Assembly (NCBI GenBank): GCA_963773315.1
Contig: CAVZAF010000011.1
Span: 1 to 64,000, forward strand
DNA from: DATKAS01 sp963773315
GTDB lineage: Bacteria; Actinomycetota; Acidimicrobiia; Acidimicrobiales; DATKAS01
Length of the DNA stretch: 64,000 bases
Direction: 5' to 3'
A model generated the notes under the pieces. It saw only the letters and a program-made list of their open reading frames with translations, had not been told where the DNA came from and ran no database searches. This document shows positions 1-9,897 of this stretch, one piece after another. A program made the position numbers and the translations under genes. How positions within the stretch are numbered: position 1 is the first letter of the stretch; every line of letters starts with the position of its first letter.

Positions 1-807
1 CGACGCTCCGACGATCTTGGCGTAGGGGTCCTGTTGCTCGAAGCCGGTGAGGATGGGCACGTCGCCGGCCACGGCGTCGACCTGCCCGGACTGGAACAGC
101 ACCATGCAGTCCGAGTTCTGGGGGACCGACACTGCGACGACGTCGGGATACTGGGCGGCGACCAGAGTGGCGGTGGTGCTTCCCTGGGACACGCACACCT
201 TCTTGCCGTTCGAGATCGCCGATCCCGGTGATGCCGCTGTCCTTGGCCACCAGGATCTTCTTCTCGGCCGGCGAAGTACTCGCTGGAGAAGGCGATGCTC
301 TTGGTGGCGTCCTTGGGGTCGTTCCACCGATCGCAGGTCATGGTGAAGACATCGGCGACCATGTCGACGCTGTTGTCGACGAGGCGCGGCTTGGCGTTGG
401 CCCAGCGACATCGACCCGGAAGTCGACGACGTCGATCGGGTCACCGAAGATGGCCTTGGCGACGGCGTGGGCCATGTCGATGTCGAAGCCCTCGAGGTCG
501 CCGGTGAGTGGGTTCCGGAAGCCGAACCCGTAGGTGTCGGCGCTGACCCCGACGACCAACTGCCCCTTGCGTTCGGATCGTGCGGCCAGCTTGGCGTCGT
601 TCGCCCGGGCGCCGGGAGTGCGGCGGGAGTAGGAGGCGGTGGCGGGAGGGTCGCACGTGGGTCGTCGTCGTCGTCGGCGCGGGTGGTGGTGGTCGATCCG
701 GTCGCCTGGCCGGCGGCGCCCTTGCCGCTGGATGAGCACGCCGCGACGACGCCGAGGGTCACGGCCAGAACGACGAGGAGGGTGCCGAAGCGGCGAGATG
801 GTCTCAT
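1..807 (-). CDS. glnH: GlnH-like glutamate/aspartate-binding lipoprotein, cut by the window edge
   Basis: Periplasmic-type solute-binding protein of family 3 (polar amino acids). It opens with MRPSRR, a hydrophobic stretch and the lipobox VVAACSS, so the mature protein should be lipid-anchored outside the cell. A low-complexity Thr/Asp linker follows, then the family core (GVSADTYGFGFRNP, EGFDIDMAHAVAKAI). Further down, in another frame, are GITGIGDL and, at the edge, DPYAKIVGAS; the protein is unfinished at position 1. At least two frame breaks interrupt it. The ATG overlaps the stop of the GlnX-like gene upstream as ATGA. In mycobacteria and corynebacteria GlnH binds Asp/Glu and signals through GlnX to the kinase PknG, so pknG is the expected next gene outside the window. 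Confidence 0.82.
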   Translation of the reverse strand, partial: MRPSRRFGTLLVVLAVTLGVVAACSSSGKGAAGQATGSTTTTRADDDDDPRATLPPPPPTPAALPAPGRTTPSWPHDPNARGSWSSGSAPTPTGSASGTHSPATSRASTSTWPTPSPRPSSVTRSTSSTSGSMSLGQRQAAPRRQQRRHGRRCLHHDLRSVERPQGRHQEHRLLQRVLRRPRRRSWWPRTAASPGSAISNGKKVCVSQGSTTATLVAAQYPDVVAVSVPQNSDCMVLFQSGQVDAVAGDVPILTGFEQQDPYAKIVGAS

Positions 808-2103
808 GAGTACTCCTTGCGCCGGAGGGCGATTCCAGCCAGGCGGCGACCGCGCCGACCACGCCGGCCAGCAGGGCGAGGATGCCGACCAGGATGAGCC
901 ACGGTCGACCGCTGGTGAGACCGTCGACGGCGTCGTTCGGCCTTGGTCGAGAGGATCTGGGAGCTGACCTGATCGAAGTGGTCGAACGGCGGGTCCGACC
1001 CCGTCGGTGCGACCGGTCTGGATGGCGACGGCCTCCGTCCCAGTGCGGCTGGCGTAGGCGTCGGAGGCGCTCTGGATCTGGTCCACGACACCGCCGAAGG
1101 CCTCGCTGACCTGTCGCCCGTCGGCACCCGAGACCCGCCCGAGACGGTCCTTGGCGTCGGCGATGTCCTTGTTCAGGCGATCGGTGTAGGCGCCCTTGTC
1201 CGATCCCCGGGCGATGAGGACCAGGTTCTGCGCGCTGCGGGCGTCGAAGGCGTCGGCGCGGACCTGGGCGATCTCGGTGGTGTCGCTCAAGCGGCCCGTT
1301 GACCGCGGAGTTCACCGACGAGTTCACCACCAGCGTCACGACGATCCAGCCCAGGAACACCACCACGATCGCCGGCCGCCCCGAGCACGACGCCGACGTT
1401 GAGAACGCGGCGGGTGTGGCGCAGGAGCATCAGCGTGGCGAGCACGAAGCACACCGCGAACGCCAGCAGGGCGACGACGGTCAGCACCACGAGGACGGGG
1501 GACGAATTGGTGCCGATGTCGCCGCGGGCGGTGGCGATCTCGGCGTCGAGCGGGTCGACGACGTCGGTGGCCAGGGTGTCGCCGGCGACGCGCAGGTAGG
1601 CCGAGCCGATGGGAGATCTCTGGCGGTTGAGCGCCCGGGCGTACTCGATCGTGCCCCGGTAGGTGCCGATGCCCTCGGCGATCGCGGTGAGGGCGTCCGG
1701 GTCGCCGATGCCGCTCTCCGCCGCGGCGTTGAGGTCGGCGGTGGCCGCGTCCAGGGCCGTCGAGGTAGGCGGTGCGGCCGTCGGCGTCCTCGATGCCACC
1801 GACCAGGAACGCACCGGTGGCGGCGGCATCGGCGGCCGCGACCTGGCTGCGGGCGTCGGTGAGCACGACCAGCTGGCGGGTCTTGGCGGCGGCGTCGTCC
1901 AGCCGGGCGGCCCGCTGGAACGACGTCGGCCGCATGAGGAGGCCGGCCAGCACCGCGGTGATGACGCACGCGACGGCCAGTCGCCGCAGGGTGACCGGCG
2001 TCGCGGTGCCGCCGCGGCGCACCGGGCATCGGGCAGACCGAGCGCCGGTCGGCTGGACGGTGGCGGCTGCGGCACGGCGGTGGCGTGTGGCGGTGGCGGT
2101 CAT
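804..2103 (-). CDS. glnX: GlnX-like membrane sensor protein
   Basis: Integral membrane protein with the layout of GlnX, the four-helix-bundle sensor paired with GlnH and PknG. An N-terminal membrane segment (LRRLAVACVITAVLAGLL) is followed by a long Ala-rich extracellular helical region (DDAAAKTRQLVVLTDAR, ADLNAAAESGIGD, ARALNRQRSPIGSAY). A second segment (VLVVLTVVALLAFAVCFVL) and a third (FLGWIVVTLVVNSSVNS) precede another helical region and a C-terminal segment (LVGILALLAGVVGAVAAW), ending near LAGIALRRKEYS. It is split over three frames in several places. I chose the ATG at 2103 because it makes an ATGA overlap with the ATPase upstream. Alternatively the ATPase and this protein are fused, since they share a frame across the junction, but one indel explains that more simply. 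Confidence 0.68.
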
Positions 2104-3436
2104 CCGCGCCGTCCGGATCGTCGCGTCGGCCGGGAGGCCGTCGGTGAGGTCCTCGGCTTCGAGGCGGCGGAGCTCGTCGACGGACGGGGCGGTGACGTCG
2201 CGGAGCCGCCAGGCCGCGTTCACCATGGCCGCCTCGAGGCGGCTCCGCACCCACCGGGCGTTGCCGAACCCCTCGGCGCCCATCTCGGCGACGGCGAGGG
2301 CCCGCAACCGCTCGCGGCAGTCGTCGCTCGGGGAGTAGTCGGCGTCCTCGACCATCTGGTCGAAGATCTCGACGAGCTCGTCGATCGAGTAGTCGGCGAA
2401 GGTGATCGTCTTGCGGAAGCGGCTCCGGAGGCCCGGGTTCACGGAGACGAACTCCTCCATCGGTTCGGGATAGCCGGCGACGATGACCACGAGGTCCTCA
2501 CGGTGGTCCTCCATCCCCTTGACCAGGGTGTCGACCGCCTCGGAGCCGAACTGGTCGTCGGCCAGCGCGTAGGCCTCGTCGATGAACAGCACCCCGCCGA
2601 CGGCGGAGTCGATGACCTGTGCGGTCTGGATGGCGGTCTGGCCGACGTAGCCGGCGACGAGCTCGGAACGGTCGACCTCGACCAGGTGCCCGGACGGCAG
2701 CACCCCGGTGGCCGCGTAGATCTTGGCCACCAGGCGGGCCACGGTGGTCTTGCCGGTGCCGGGGTTGCCCACGAAGACGAGGTGGCGGGTGATGTCGGTG
2801 GTGCGCAGGCCGGCGTCGCGACGCAGGCCGGCCACCCGCAGCAGCTGGGCCTGGCCGCGCACCTCGCGCTTGACCTCCTCGAGGCCGACCAGCTCGTCGA
2901 GCTCGGCCAGCAGCTCCTCGAGGGTGGGAGCGGGCTCTGCCGGCACCGTCGGCGCGCCGGTGGCGTCGGGCGCCTTCGCGCGCCGCCGGAACGAGGTGAT
3001 CGCCGGGGCGGTGGTCGGTCGTGCCCGGCGCGGCCGGCGTCGGCGTCGGAGCGGCTGAGGGCGTCGACGAAGCCGGTCAGCGTGTCCCGGTCGGGCAGTC
3101 CGGTCGGGAGGTCACCGGCGGCCAGACGACCCGCCACCCGCCCGGCGGTCAGGAGGCTCTCGAGCGTCGGCGTGCCCGAGCTGGGCGGCGGCGTACACGC
3201 AGGGGCGGGCCAGGCCCCGCCACGACGGGTCCGCCTTCGATGCGGCGTCGAGGTCGGCCGCCGCCGCCGCGACCGGCGATCGGGCGGTGCTCACCGGGGA
3301 AGACCTGGCGCCACTCGCCGGCCACGTCACCGTCGTTGGTGACGGCCACGAGCGCGCAGAGCTCGGCCAGCGCCGGGGCCGGCCCACCGGCGGCGGCGAC
3401 GGCCTCGGCCAGGGCGGCGACCGTGTTGCCGCTCAT
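2100..3436 (-). CDS. CbxX/CfxQ-type AAA+ ATPase
   Basis: AAA+ ATPase of the CbxX/CfxQ family, which includes EccA of type VII secretion. Walker A is GNPGTGKTTVARL, Walker B is VLFIDEAYAL, and the sensor stretch VIVAGYPEPMEEF is followed by NPGLRSRF, all family hallmarks. An N-terminal part of about 150 residues (MSGNTVAALAEAVAAAGG onward) precedes the ATPase domain and is broken by two frame shifts near 3290 and 3130. The ATG at 3436 overlaps the upstream stop as ATGA. The C-terminal frame runs on into the GlnX-like gene; a missing base near 2110 would restore a TGA at 2102-2100. Its place between TelA and GlnX/GlnH suggests a chaperone or remodelling role in that signalling set. The substrate is unknown. 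Confidence 0.8.
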
Positions 3437-3977
3437 GGCTTCGGAGGCTCGAGGGCGTTGGCGCCGCTGCCGAAGCGAGCGGCGAGGAACTGGCCGTGCT
3501 CGATGAGCGCCTGGGCGTCCTGGCGATACACGGCGTCGTAGACGTCGTCCATCTTGGAGGCGAGCAGGTCGAGCTGGTCGCACAGCATCGCGAGCGCCGT
3601 CTTCGAGCCCTGGATCTTGCGGGTGTCGGCGAAGGTGCGGGGCAGGCGCATGTAGGCCTCGAGCGCCTCGGGAACGTACGAGGTGGCGGTGCGCACGACG
3701 GCGTGGGCGTCGACGTTGGCGAAGCCCATGCTGGTCGAGCCGGGGCTCGATCTCGTCGACGATCGTCGGCGATGCGGCTCGACCCGGGCCACCACCGCGG
3801 TGGGCACCGACGGGCGCACCTGGTCGGCCAGGGCGTGCAGGCTCGCCGCCCAGATCCTGGGCCTCGGGCGGCGGCAGCGGCGACCGGGTGGCTGGCCCCT
3901 CGCCGCCGGACGATCGCGACCCCGCCGGCACCGGCGCCGATCACGGCGACCGCGGCGACGAGGCCGGCGATGATCAC
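3433..3977 (-). CDS. Small membrane protein of the telA-glnX cluster
   Basis: I do not recognise a named family. The GTG at 3977 overlaps the telA stop (GTGA) and starts with a membrane segment (IIAGLVAAVAVIGAGAGGVAIV) followed by RRR, so the N-terminus is anchored with the rest probably cytoplasmic by the positive-inside rule. The C-terminal half is a predicted all-helical region (ALEAYMRLPRTFADTRKI, LAMLCDQLDLLASKMDDVYD) ending in LEPPKP. The middle is frame-shifted at about 3740-3850. The stop overlaps the ATPase start as ATGA. Translational coupling on both sides argues that it is a structural partner of TelA and the AAA+ protein rather than a stand-alone gene. Confidence 0.65.
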
Positions 3978-5144
3978 TGCTCGGGCGGGCCGGAACGGTC
4001 GAGGTACTGGCGGGCGGCGGCCACCTCCGTCTCGAGGGCCGAGACGGTCTGGGCCATCGAGTCGAGGGCGGCGGCCTTGTAGGTGTCGACCGCGTCCATC
4101 GCCGCGTACACGTCGGCGAAGGCCGCCTTCAGCGTGTCGATGCGACACCATCGCGCTGGCCGCCTGGGCGTGGATCTCGGCGCCCTGCTCGTTCAGCAGC
4201 TTCGAGGTGCGAGGCGATCATGTTCTCGGTCGTGGTGTTGAGCGCCGTGATCTGGTTGAGCACCAGCTTCTGGTGGGTGAGGGCCTGGGCCACGATGACC
4301 GCGGTGCGCAGGGCCGTCGAGGGTGGTGGTGGTGGCCCGGTCGACGCCCTTGATGAGCTCGATGTTGTTGCGCTTGACCAGGTCGATCGCCAGGTAGCCC
4401 TGGATGCACACGGCCAGCTGGGTGAGCAGGTCGGTGTGCTTCTGGCGCACGTAGAAGAGCACCTCGTCGCGGAGCTTGGTGGCCCGCTCGGGGTCGGTGG
4501 CCGACACCGTGGCGATCTCGGCCTCGACCGCCTTGTCGAGGGCGCTGGCGATGTAGGCGTACTCCCGCAGCCGGCCCATGGACTCCCACAGGTTGCGGCG
4601 CTCGTTCTCGAGGGCGACGTTGTCGGCGAGCAGCTCGTCCTTGCCGTCGTAGAGCGCCTTGACGATGGCATCGAGGTGGCTCTGGGCCGACTCGTAGCGT
4701 CCGGAAGTAGTCGCGGAGCTTGTCGCCGAACGGGATGAGGCCGAGCAGCTTCTTGACCCCGGTGGCCTGCGCCGGGTCGAGGTCCTCGACGGTGCGCCGC
4801 AGCTCGGTGAGCGTGCCCGCGACCTTGGTCGGTGGCGTCGTCGCCCTTCATCGCCCGCACCGGCGTCGTCGAGCAGTCGGTTGGAGGTCTGGGCGCTCTC
4901 GCGCATCTCCGGCGTCGCCGATGGCGCGCAGCTCGTCGGTGGCGGTGGCGAACTCCGGGGAGTTCACGTCGAGCGACGTGATGCGGGCCATGTAGGCCGC
5001 CGCCACCTGGTCGAGCTCGGCGGTGCGCTCGGCGGTGATCGGCACCTTCTCGTCGGCGGTCTCGGTCGCGACGGCCGCGACGGGCTCGGGCGGCGTGAGG
5101 ACCGCCTCGGGGGGAGTGAGGGCGGGCTCTGGCGTGGTGCTCAC
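3974..5144 (-). CDS. telA: TelA family (toxic anion resistance) protein
   Basis: TelA-type protein, nearly all helical, about 390 residues as usual for the family. Recognisable parts are YESAQSHLDAIVKALYDGKD, LWESMGRLREYAYIASALD, DEVLFYVRQKHTDLLTQL and, after a frame break, ALRTAVIVAQALTHQKLVLN and LNTTTENMIA. The end is ARQYLDRSGPPEQ. An acidic, Pro/Glu-rich N-terminal tail precedes the domain. The GTG at 5144 has GGAAGG five bases upstream, which fixes the start. Frame breaks lie near 4880, 4700, 4320 and 4210. It is the first gene of the overlapping set running to glnH. TelA was named for tellurite resistance, but its molecular role is not established. Confidence 0.82.
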
Positions 5145-5335
5145 ATCGACCTTCCTGGTCGTCTGGTCCGGGAGCCTCGGCCAGCCGGCCCCGAACAAGG
5201 TGGTTGCCGCACGTCGACCGGCTCGGTGGCCTTTCCGCAGCAGACGACGGAGCCTGCGCCGCCGATGCTAGACGGCCGTCGATCGTCATCCCCGTCTGCC
5301 CATCAGCGGTCACGAGCCCCGCCGACGGTCATCGG

Positions 5336-5837
5336 TCAGTCCGCCCCGCCGACGCCGGGCTGCGCGCCCTGACCGTGACGCAGCGCGTCCGCGATGCCGG
5401 TCTCGACCACGCCGAACTCCCGCGCGACAGGGTGAGACGCTCGTCGCCGAACTCGAGCGGGACCGGCCCCAACGGTGGCAGCGCCCACGATCGGCGCCAG
5501 CGGCACCTGGACGAGCACCTGCGGAGGGGTGTCCCGACCAGAACGAGGTGGCCATGACGACGAGGCCGGTGTCGGTCACCACCAGCGCACGCGGCGGGCG
5601 CACCTCGCCGTAGACGTAGAACGCCAGCGCGATCGGTATGGCCCCACCGATGACGACGAGGCCGAGCGCCAACCCTCCGAGGAACAGCACCAGGAGCGCC
5701 GATCCGGCGACCACCGCGGCGGGTGTCACCCGCATGTCGGCCCGACCGATCCCGTACGCCCGCACCTGCGTGCCGTCACCCAGGAGGGACTGCGCCCTCG
5801 CCATCCGCTTCTCTCGAGCCCGTCCACTCATCGCCAT
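5336..5837 (-). CDS. Small two-helix membrane protein, function unknown
   Basis: Starts MAMSGRAREKRMARAQSLL at the ATG at 5837, with GGAGGTG eight bases upstream. Two adjacent hydrophobic segments (VVAGSALLVLFLGGLALGLV and AIPIALAFYVYGE) are followed by a probably cytoplasmic beta-rich part (RALVVTDTGLVVMATSFW; then, after one frame break near 5530, VLVQVPLAPIVGAATVGAG and VVETGIADALRHGQGAQ). The arrangement of two helices followed by a short beta domain resembles small PH-like membrane proteins, but I cannot assign a family. It stands about 190 bases upstream of telA on the same strand and could be its first neighbour or a separate unit. Confidence 0.5.
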
Positions 5838-5970
5838 GATCCCCACCTCCGCTTGTCTGCCGCTCGGTCTGAGAGCAGGTCACCCTCATCGTCTTCACCA
5901 CGGACCGGTTCGTCGTTCGTCCCGCTGACGGTGCCGGTGTCATCGGGCCGACACTCCGCCGGCGTCCCGT

Positions 5971-6701
5971 CTACGCGGGCAGCGGCTCGTCGGTCGTCGC
6001 CGCGGCGTCGAGTGCCTCGACCACCTTGGCGTCACCCGGTGACGATCTCGGCGAAGTCGGCGGCCGACAACTGGGCGAAGGTCGTGACCGGCGACGACAC
6101 GTTCACGGAGCCGTAGAGCTCGAGGACCGTTGCTCGGACGACCACCGTGAAATCGACGGTCATCGACACGGGCACGTCGTCGGCCGTTCCGACCATCCGG
6201 AAACTGGCCGACCGATCGCCGACCGACGGACCGGAGACCTTCATCATCGTCATGGTCGCCGGGGTGCCGTCGAAGTCGTCCGGCCACCTCTGACCGACAC
6301 AGGTGTCGACCATGGCGAGGATGTCGACGAAGTACGCGTTCGCGTCATGCGCCGAGCCCAACGTCTGGATCACGACGGGGGCAGGTTCGGCCATCTTGAA
6401 CTGGGTGTGCTGCCGAGGGGAGATCGCTCCCGACTGCGGGCTCGACGCGGCCGGGCAGAAGTCGTCGTCTTCGGGACCGGCCGACCCGTCATCGGAGCTC
6501 GATTCGGTCAGGGTCCACCCCGGTGGCAGATCACTCAGGGTCAGCAGGGCCGATGTCCCGTCGGTGGGTTCCAGCACCGGCGGCGGAGGCGACGGTCGTG
6601 GCCACCGACGTCGTCGCCGTACGCTCCTTCGGCGGAACGCGCGACGTACCGCATCCGACGGCCACCAACGCCAGTGCCAGCGCGCGGTGAAGCAGGGCCA
6701 T
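5971..6701 (-). CDS. Secreted lipoprotein with PknH-sensor-like domain
   Basis: The ATG at 6701 gives MALLHRALALALVAVGCGTS, a lipoprotein signal with the Cys at residue 17. After a Thr/Ala linker and a frame break near 6600 comes ALLTLSDLPPGWTLTESSS, then CPAASSPQSG, FVDILAMVDTCVGQRW and ATVLELYGSVNVSSPVTTF. 'LPPGW' near the start, two spaced cysteines and a repeated beta pattern are typical of actinobacterial secreted sensor-type domains such as the PknH extracellular domain. That assignment is by pattern only. A second frame break near 6030 hides the true end; the corrected tail is DAKVVEALDAAATTDEPLPA. Confidence 0.5.
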
Positions 6702-6873
6702 CGCCGGATCCGTGGACCATGCCGAGCAGACCTTGCAGCTCGAGATCCATGGGGGCCACCTTTCGCCACTCACGGTTTTCACTCAGCCTCAGGGACTGGG
6801 GGTGACCGTGTCGGTCCGGGCGGTGACTCCTGGAACGTCAGCCGTCTGACAGTGGCGAGGGCCCGGTCGGCGG

Positions 6874-7519
6874 TCAGGACCGCTCCCACAGGATCTTCGA
6901 GGCGGCCGCCGCCTCGATGATCGGCGTCGCATCGACCTCGACGGCGACCTCGTCGAAATGGCCCGGCATGTCGGCGTGGATCGTCATCGGCCCCGGGGGC
7001 GGGAGCCGGAAGCACCAGAAACCCATCGTCTGATGATGCTGCGATCCCCCGCCGCCCTGGGGCCGGAGCGAGTGACCGGTCGGAACGCCGTCGGCGTCGA
7101 ACCCCGGACTGGCGAAGCCGGTTGCCGGCCCCACCGCGGAGATGGCGACCGCGCTGCTGCGACCGACGAAGCCCGGGCCGGGCATCGGCGGGAAGCCCGG
7201 CTGCTCAGAGGACACCGTCGTGCCGTCGGCGAACTCGAAGCCGACGCGGGCCATGTGATGGAAGGCGATGGGGCCGGTCCATGTCGACCGGGAGGTTCGG
7301 GTTGCGGATGGTGACGAGGCCGAACGTGAAGCCGTTCGGGTAGGCGTGCACGTCGTCGAAGACGAGGGCGGACTCGTCCGTGGTCGCAAGGAGACGGGTC
7401 ATGGCGACCGTCACGCCGAGGGTGTCCTCCGCGGGTCGGTCCCACAGGGGCGGGCCCCACTTCGGCGGTTCGGTCGGCATCCAGGGCGGACGCTCCGGTG
7501 GTGGCCCGAAGAACGACAT
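6874..7519 (-). CDS. Conserved actinobacterial hypothetical protein
   Basis: Begins MSFFGPPPERPPWMPTEPPK and continues with LGVTVAMTRLLATTDESALV and VFDDVHAYPNGFTFGLVTIR. After one frame break near 7275 it reads GPIAFHHMARVGFEFADGTT and ends IIEAAAASKILWERS. The Pro/Trp-rich opening followed by a beta-rich body is a pattern I have seen in uncharacterised actinobacterial proteins. There is no signal peptide and no membrane segment. It begins 15 bases after the stop of the AhpD-like gene on the same strand, so the two are probably co-transcribed. No function can be assigned. Confidence 0.55.
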
Positions 7520-7534
7520 CAGCCGGCCCCTCCG

Positions 7535-8089
7535 TCACATGCTGGGGAGTCCGAGGGTCGCGAAGAGCTGACCCATCCCCGTGAACTGGGCGATGCAGAG
7601 GCCGAGCTCGATGAACTGCCCCTCGGACAGCTCCTCGAGCGTCTCGTCGACCAGGACCTTGTCGACCTTGGAGTGGTCGAGGCGGTACTGCTCGGTGAAG
7701 CGCAGGGCGGCGGTCTCGAACGGCGTGAAGCGCGGATCGTCGAAGTTGCCGGCGAGCACCGCGTCGACGTCGTCGTCGTCGACCACCGGCACCCCGTCGG
7801 CGTCCCGGAAGCGGCCGCCGAGGCAGAACATGCAGCCGTTGCGGGCGGCGATCCGGAGGCGGCACAGCTCCTTGGTCCGCAGCGGCAGGTTCGTCGAGTC
7901 CTGCACGACGGGCTGGTAGAACGCCAACCACCGGTCGATGAGGCCCGGCGCATGGCCGAACTGGCCATAGAACGTGCCCATCCCGCTCGCCTCGATGCGG
8001 GCGGCGGTCGCCGGGTCGAAATCGGTCACGGGCGTGAGCAACGGCTGCGGAATCTCGCAGTCCGTCACCGAGCGGAGGTCAGCGGCCAT
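7535..8089 (-). CDS. Carboxymuconolactone decarboxylase/AhpD-like protein
   Basis: An intact 184-residue protein of the CMD/AhpD superfamily. The core shows LRTKELCRLRIAARNGCMFC, where the N-C-x-x-C pattern (NGCMFCLGGR) corresponds to the redox-active cysteine pair of AhpD-type members. The following FETAALRFTEQYRLD and FIELGLCIAQFTGMGQLF form the rest of the helical fold. Such proteins often act as peroxidase partners or alkylhydroperoxidases; no substrate is suggested here. The ATG at 8089 is well placed, and the hypothetical gene downstream starts 15 bases after its stop. Confidence 0.85.
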   Translation of the reverse strand: MAADLRSVTDCEIPQPLLTPVTDFDPATAARIEASGMGTFYGQFGHAPGLIDRWLAFYQPVVQDSTNLPLRTKELCRLRIAARNGCMFCLGGRFRDADGVPVVDDDDVDAVLAGNFDDPRFTPFETAALRFTEQYRLDHSKVDKVLVDETLEELSEGQFIELGLCIAQFTGMGQLFATLGLPSM

Positions 8090-8211
8090 GGTCCGAGCGT
8101 AGAGCGGCCCCACCTCGTGTGCCCGGGAGACCGCGGGCCAGCCGACCTGCGTTCGACCTCGGTCGAGCGCAGGACCAATGCCGCAGGGGCAGGTGCTCAC
8201 ACGTGCAAGCT

Positions 8212-8653
8212 GTGCGGGTGACCACGACCGCACCGACGCGACCAACCGCCCCGCGGGCGCTGCCGATCGAGGTCGCCGCCGCCGCGTACTTCGCGCTGCA
8301 AGCGGTGCTCGGCGCGCTGCTGTGGATCGGGGTCGGCACGGCGGACGTCGTGCGGTCGTGGCTCGAGCTCGTGCCCGAGCGGACCCAGGTGACCAACGCG
8401 TTCCTGCCCGCCGACATCGTGGTGATCGTCGCGTCGGCTCTGGCCGCATGGGCGTTGTGGCGAGGCCGGTCGTGGGCGATGGTGCCGGTGATGTTCACCG
8501 TCGGCGGCGTGGTCTACCCCACCGTGTACCTCATCGGCTGGGTCACCACGACGGAGGGCACCGGGGAGGTGGCCCTCGAGGATCATGCTGGTGACCAGCG
8601 TGATGAGCTGCGGAGCAGCCCTGCTCGTGTGGCGGGCCCGGCGCCGGGCGTGA
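8212..8653 (+). CDS. Four-helix membrane protein, function unknown
   Basis: A small integral membrane protein with segments at AAAAYFALQAVLGALLWIG, ADIVVIVASALAAWALW, MVPVMFTVGGVVYPTVYLI and MLVTSVMSCGAALLVW. It ends in the basic tail RARRRA. A single frame break near 8580 separates the last helix from the rest. The start is a GTG at 8212 or 8218; I chose the first. It lies alone between the AhpD-like gene (divergent) and the alcohol dehydrogenase, whose stop is only a few bases away, so those two genes converge. No named family recognised. Confidence 0.55.
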
Positions 8654-8656
8654 CCC

Positions 8657-9775
8657 TCAGTGGTCGTGGACGATCACACCGCGGATGTTGCGGCCCTCGA
8701 GCAGGTCGTCGACCGCGACGTTGACGTCGTCGAGGGAGTAGCGACGGGTGATCATCTCGTCGAGCTTCAACTTCCCCGCCCGGTAGAGGTCGATCTGCCG
8801 GAGGATGTCGACCGGCGGACTGCACATCCCGAACAGTGCACCCCGGATCGTCTTCTGCATCCCGGCGAGAGCGCCAGCAGGTGGATCGGGATGGCGGCCG
8901 GCTCGGACGCCGCCGCCATGCCCGTCAGCACCACGGTGCCGCCCTTGGCCGCCGGCATCGAAGGCGAGAGCGACGTCGGCGTTGGTCGGCTGGCCCATGC
9001 ACAGGATCGCCGACTCCGCACCCTGACCGTCGCTGATCGATCGCACGAAGTCGGTGGCCTCGGCGATGTCGGCGTAGGTGTGGGTGGCGCCGAGCTTCTC
9101 GGCCATCTCCCGCTTGAACGAGACGGGGTCGACGACCACCACCGTGGCGGCGCCGGCGAGGGCCGCGCCCTGGACCACGCTCATGCCGACCCCGCCGGCG
9201 CCCAGCACCATCACGTTGTCACCGGGCCGGACGTCGGCGGCGTTGGTGGCGGAACCGAACCCGGTGCCGACCCCGCAGCCGAGCAGGCAGACCGTCTCGA
9301 GGGGCACGTCGTCGGGCACCTTCACGACCGAGTTCTCCGACACCACCGCGTACTGGGAGAAGGTCGAGATCAGCAGGAACTGGTGCAGGTCCTCACCGTC
9401 GTGGTGCATGCGGTAGGTGCCGTCGAGCATCGGGCCGCTCTGGAGGTGGGCACCCAGCTGGCACAGGTTCGTGCGGCCCTCGGCGCAGTACCGGCAGCGG
9501 CCGCAGCTCGGGATGAACGACGCCACGATGTGGTCGCCGACTGCGAGCCCCACCACACCGGGGCCGACCTGCTCCACCACGCCGGCACCCTCGTGTCCGG
9601 CACACATCGGCAGCGGGCTGCCGTGGGTCCCGTCGAGCACGTGGACGTCGCTGTGGCACAACCCGCTGGCGACGTACCGCACGAGGACCTCGTGGTCTTT
9701 GGGCTCGTCGACCTCCACGTCGACCACCCGATAGCGCCCCGGGCTCTCGAACAAGACCGCCGCACGTGACTTCAT
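8657..9775 (-). CDS. Zinc-dependent alcohol dehydrogenase, MDR superfamily
   Basis: Medium-chain dehydrogenase/reductase that oxidises an alcohol with NAD (or a bound nicotinoprotein cofactor). Visible are the catalytic zinc region (GLCHSDVHVLDGTHG, GHEGAGVVEQVG), the structural-zinc cysteines (SCGRCRYCAEGRTNLC) and the Rossmann signature VMVLGAGGVGMSVVQGAAL followed by VVVVDPVSFKREMA. The insertion QSGPMLDGTYRMHHDGEDLH is typical of the NDMA-dependent, actinobacterial nicotinoprotein group. Two frame breaks fall at about 8965 and 8875. The ATG at 9775 faces the TetR gene across a region holding a perfect operator, so TetR control of this gene is likely. Confidence 0.85.
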   Translation of the reverse strand: MKSRAAVLFESPGRYRVVDVEVDEPKDHEVLVRYVASGLCHSDVHVLDGTHGSPLPMCAGHEGAGVVEQVGPGVVGLAVGDHIVASFIPSCGRCRYCAEGRTNLCQLGAHLQSGPMLDGTYRMHHDGEDLHQFLLISTFSQYAVVSENSVVKVPDDVPLETVCLLGCGVGTGFGSATNAADVRPGDNVMVLGAGGVGMSVVQGAALAGAATVVVVDPVSFKREMAEKLGATHTYADIAEATDFVRSISDGQGAESAILCMGQPTNADVALAFDAGGQGRHRGADGHGGGVRAGRHPDPPAGALAGMQKTIRGALFGMCSPPVDILRQIDLYRAGKLKLDEMITRRYSLDDVNVAVDDLLEGRNIRGVIVHDH

Positions 9776-9897
9776 CCCTGCCCCCCTCGTCTCAGTTCCA
9801 CCCCCGTGGCCACGGCAGCATACGGAAGGCCAGTGACCGCGGGACTCCTTCGGCCCGTCCCCCGCCGCGTGGGCGCGGACACCCTTGCCCTCGGAAT

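Noticed and set aside
1336..2946. A natural fusion of the CbxX-type ATPase with the GlnX-like sensor.
   Set aside because: The two share a frame, but an ATGA overlap exists one base out of frame at 2103-2100, as at every other junction of this operon. A single indel explains the fusion.
1663..3342. A long open frame on the plus strand opposite the AAA+ and GlnX-like genes.
   Set aside because: It is composed of Gly, Arg, Val, Asp and His in the way antisense frames of GC-rich genes are, and the minus strand carries Walker motifs and membrane segments.
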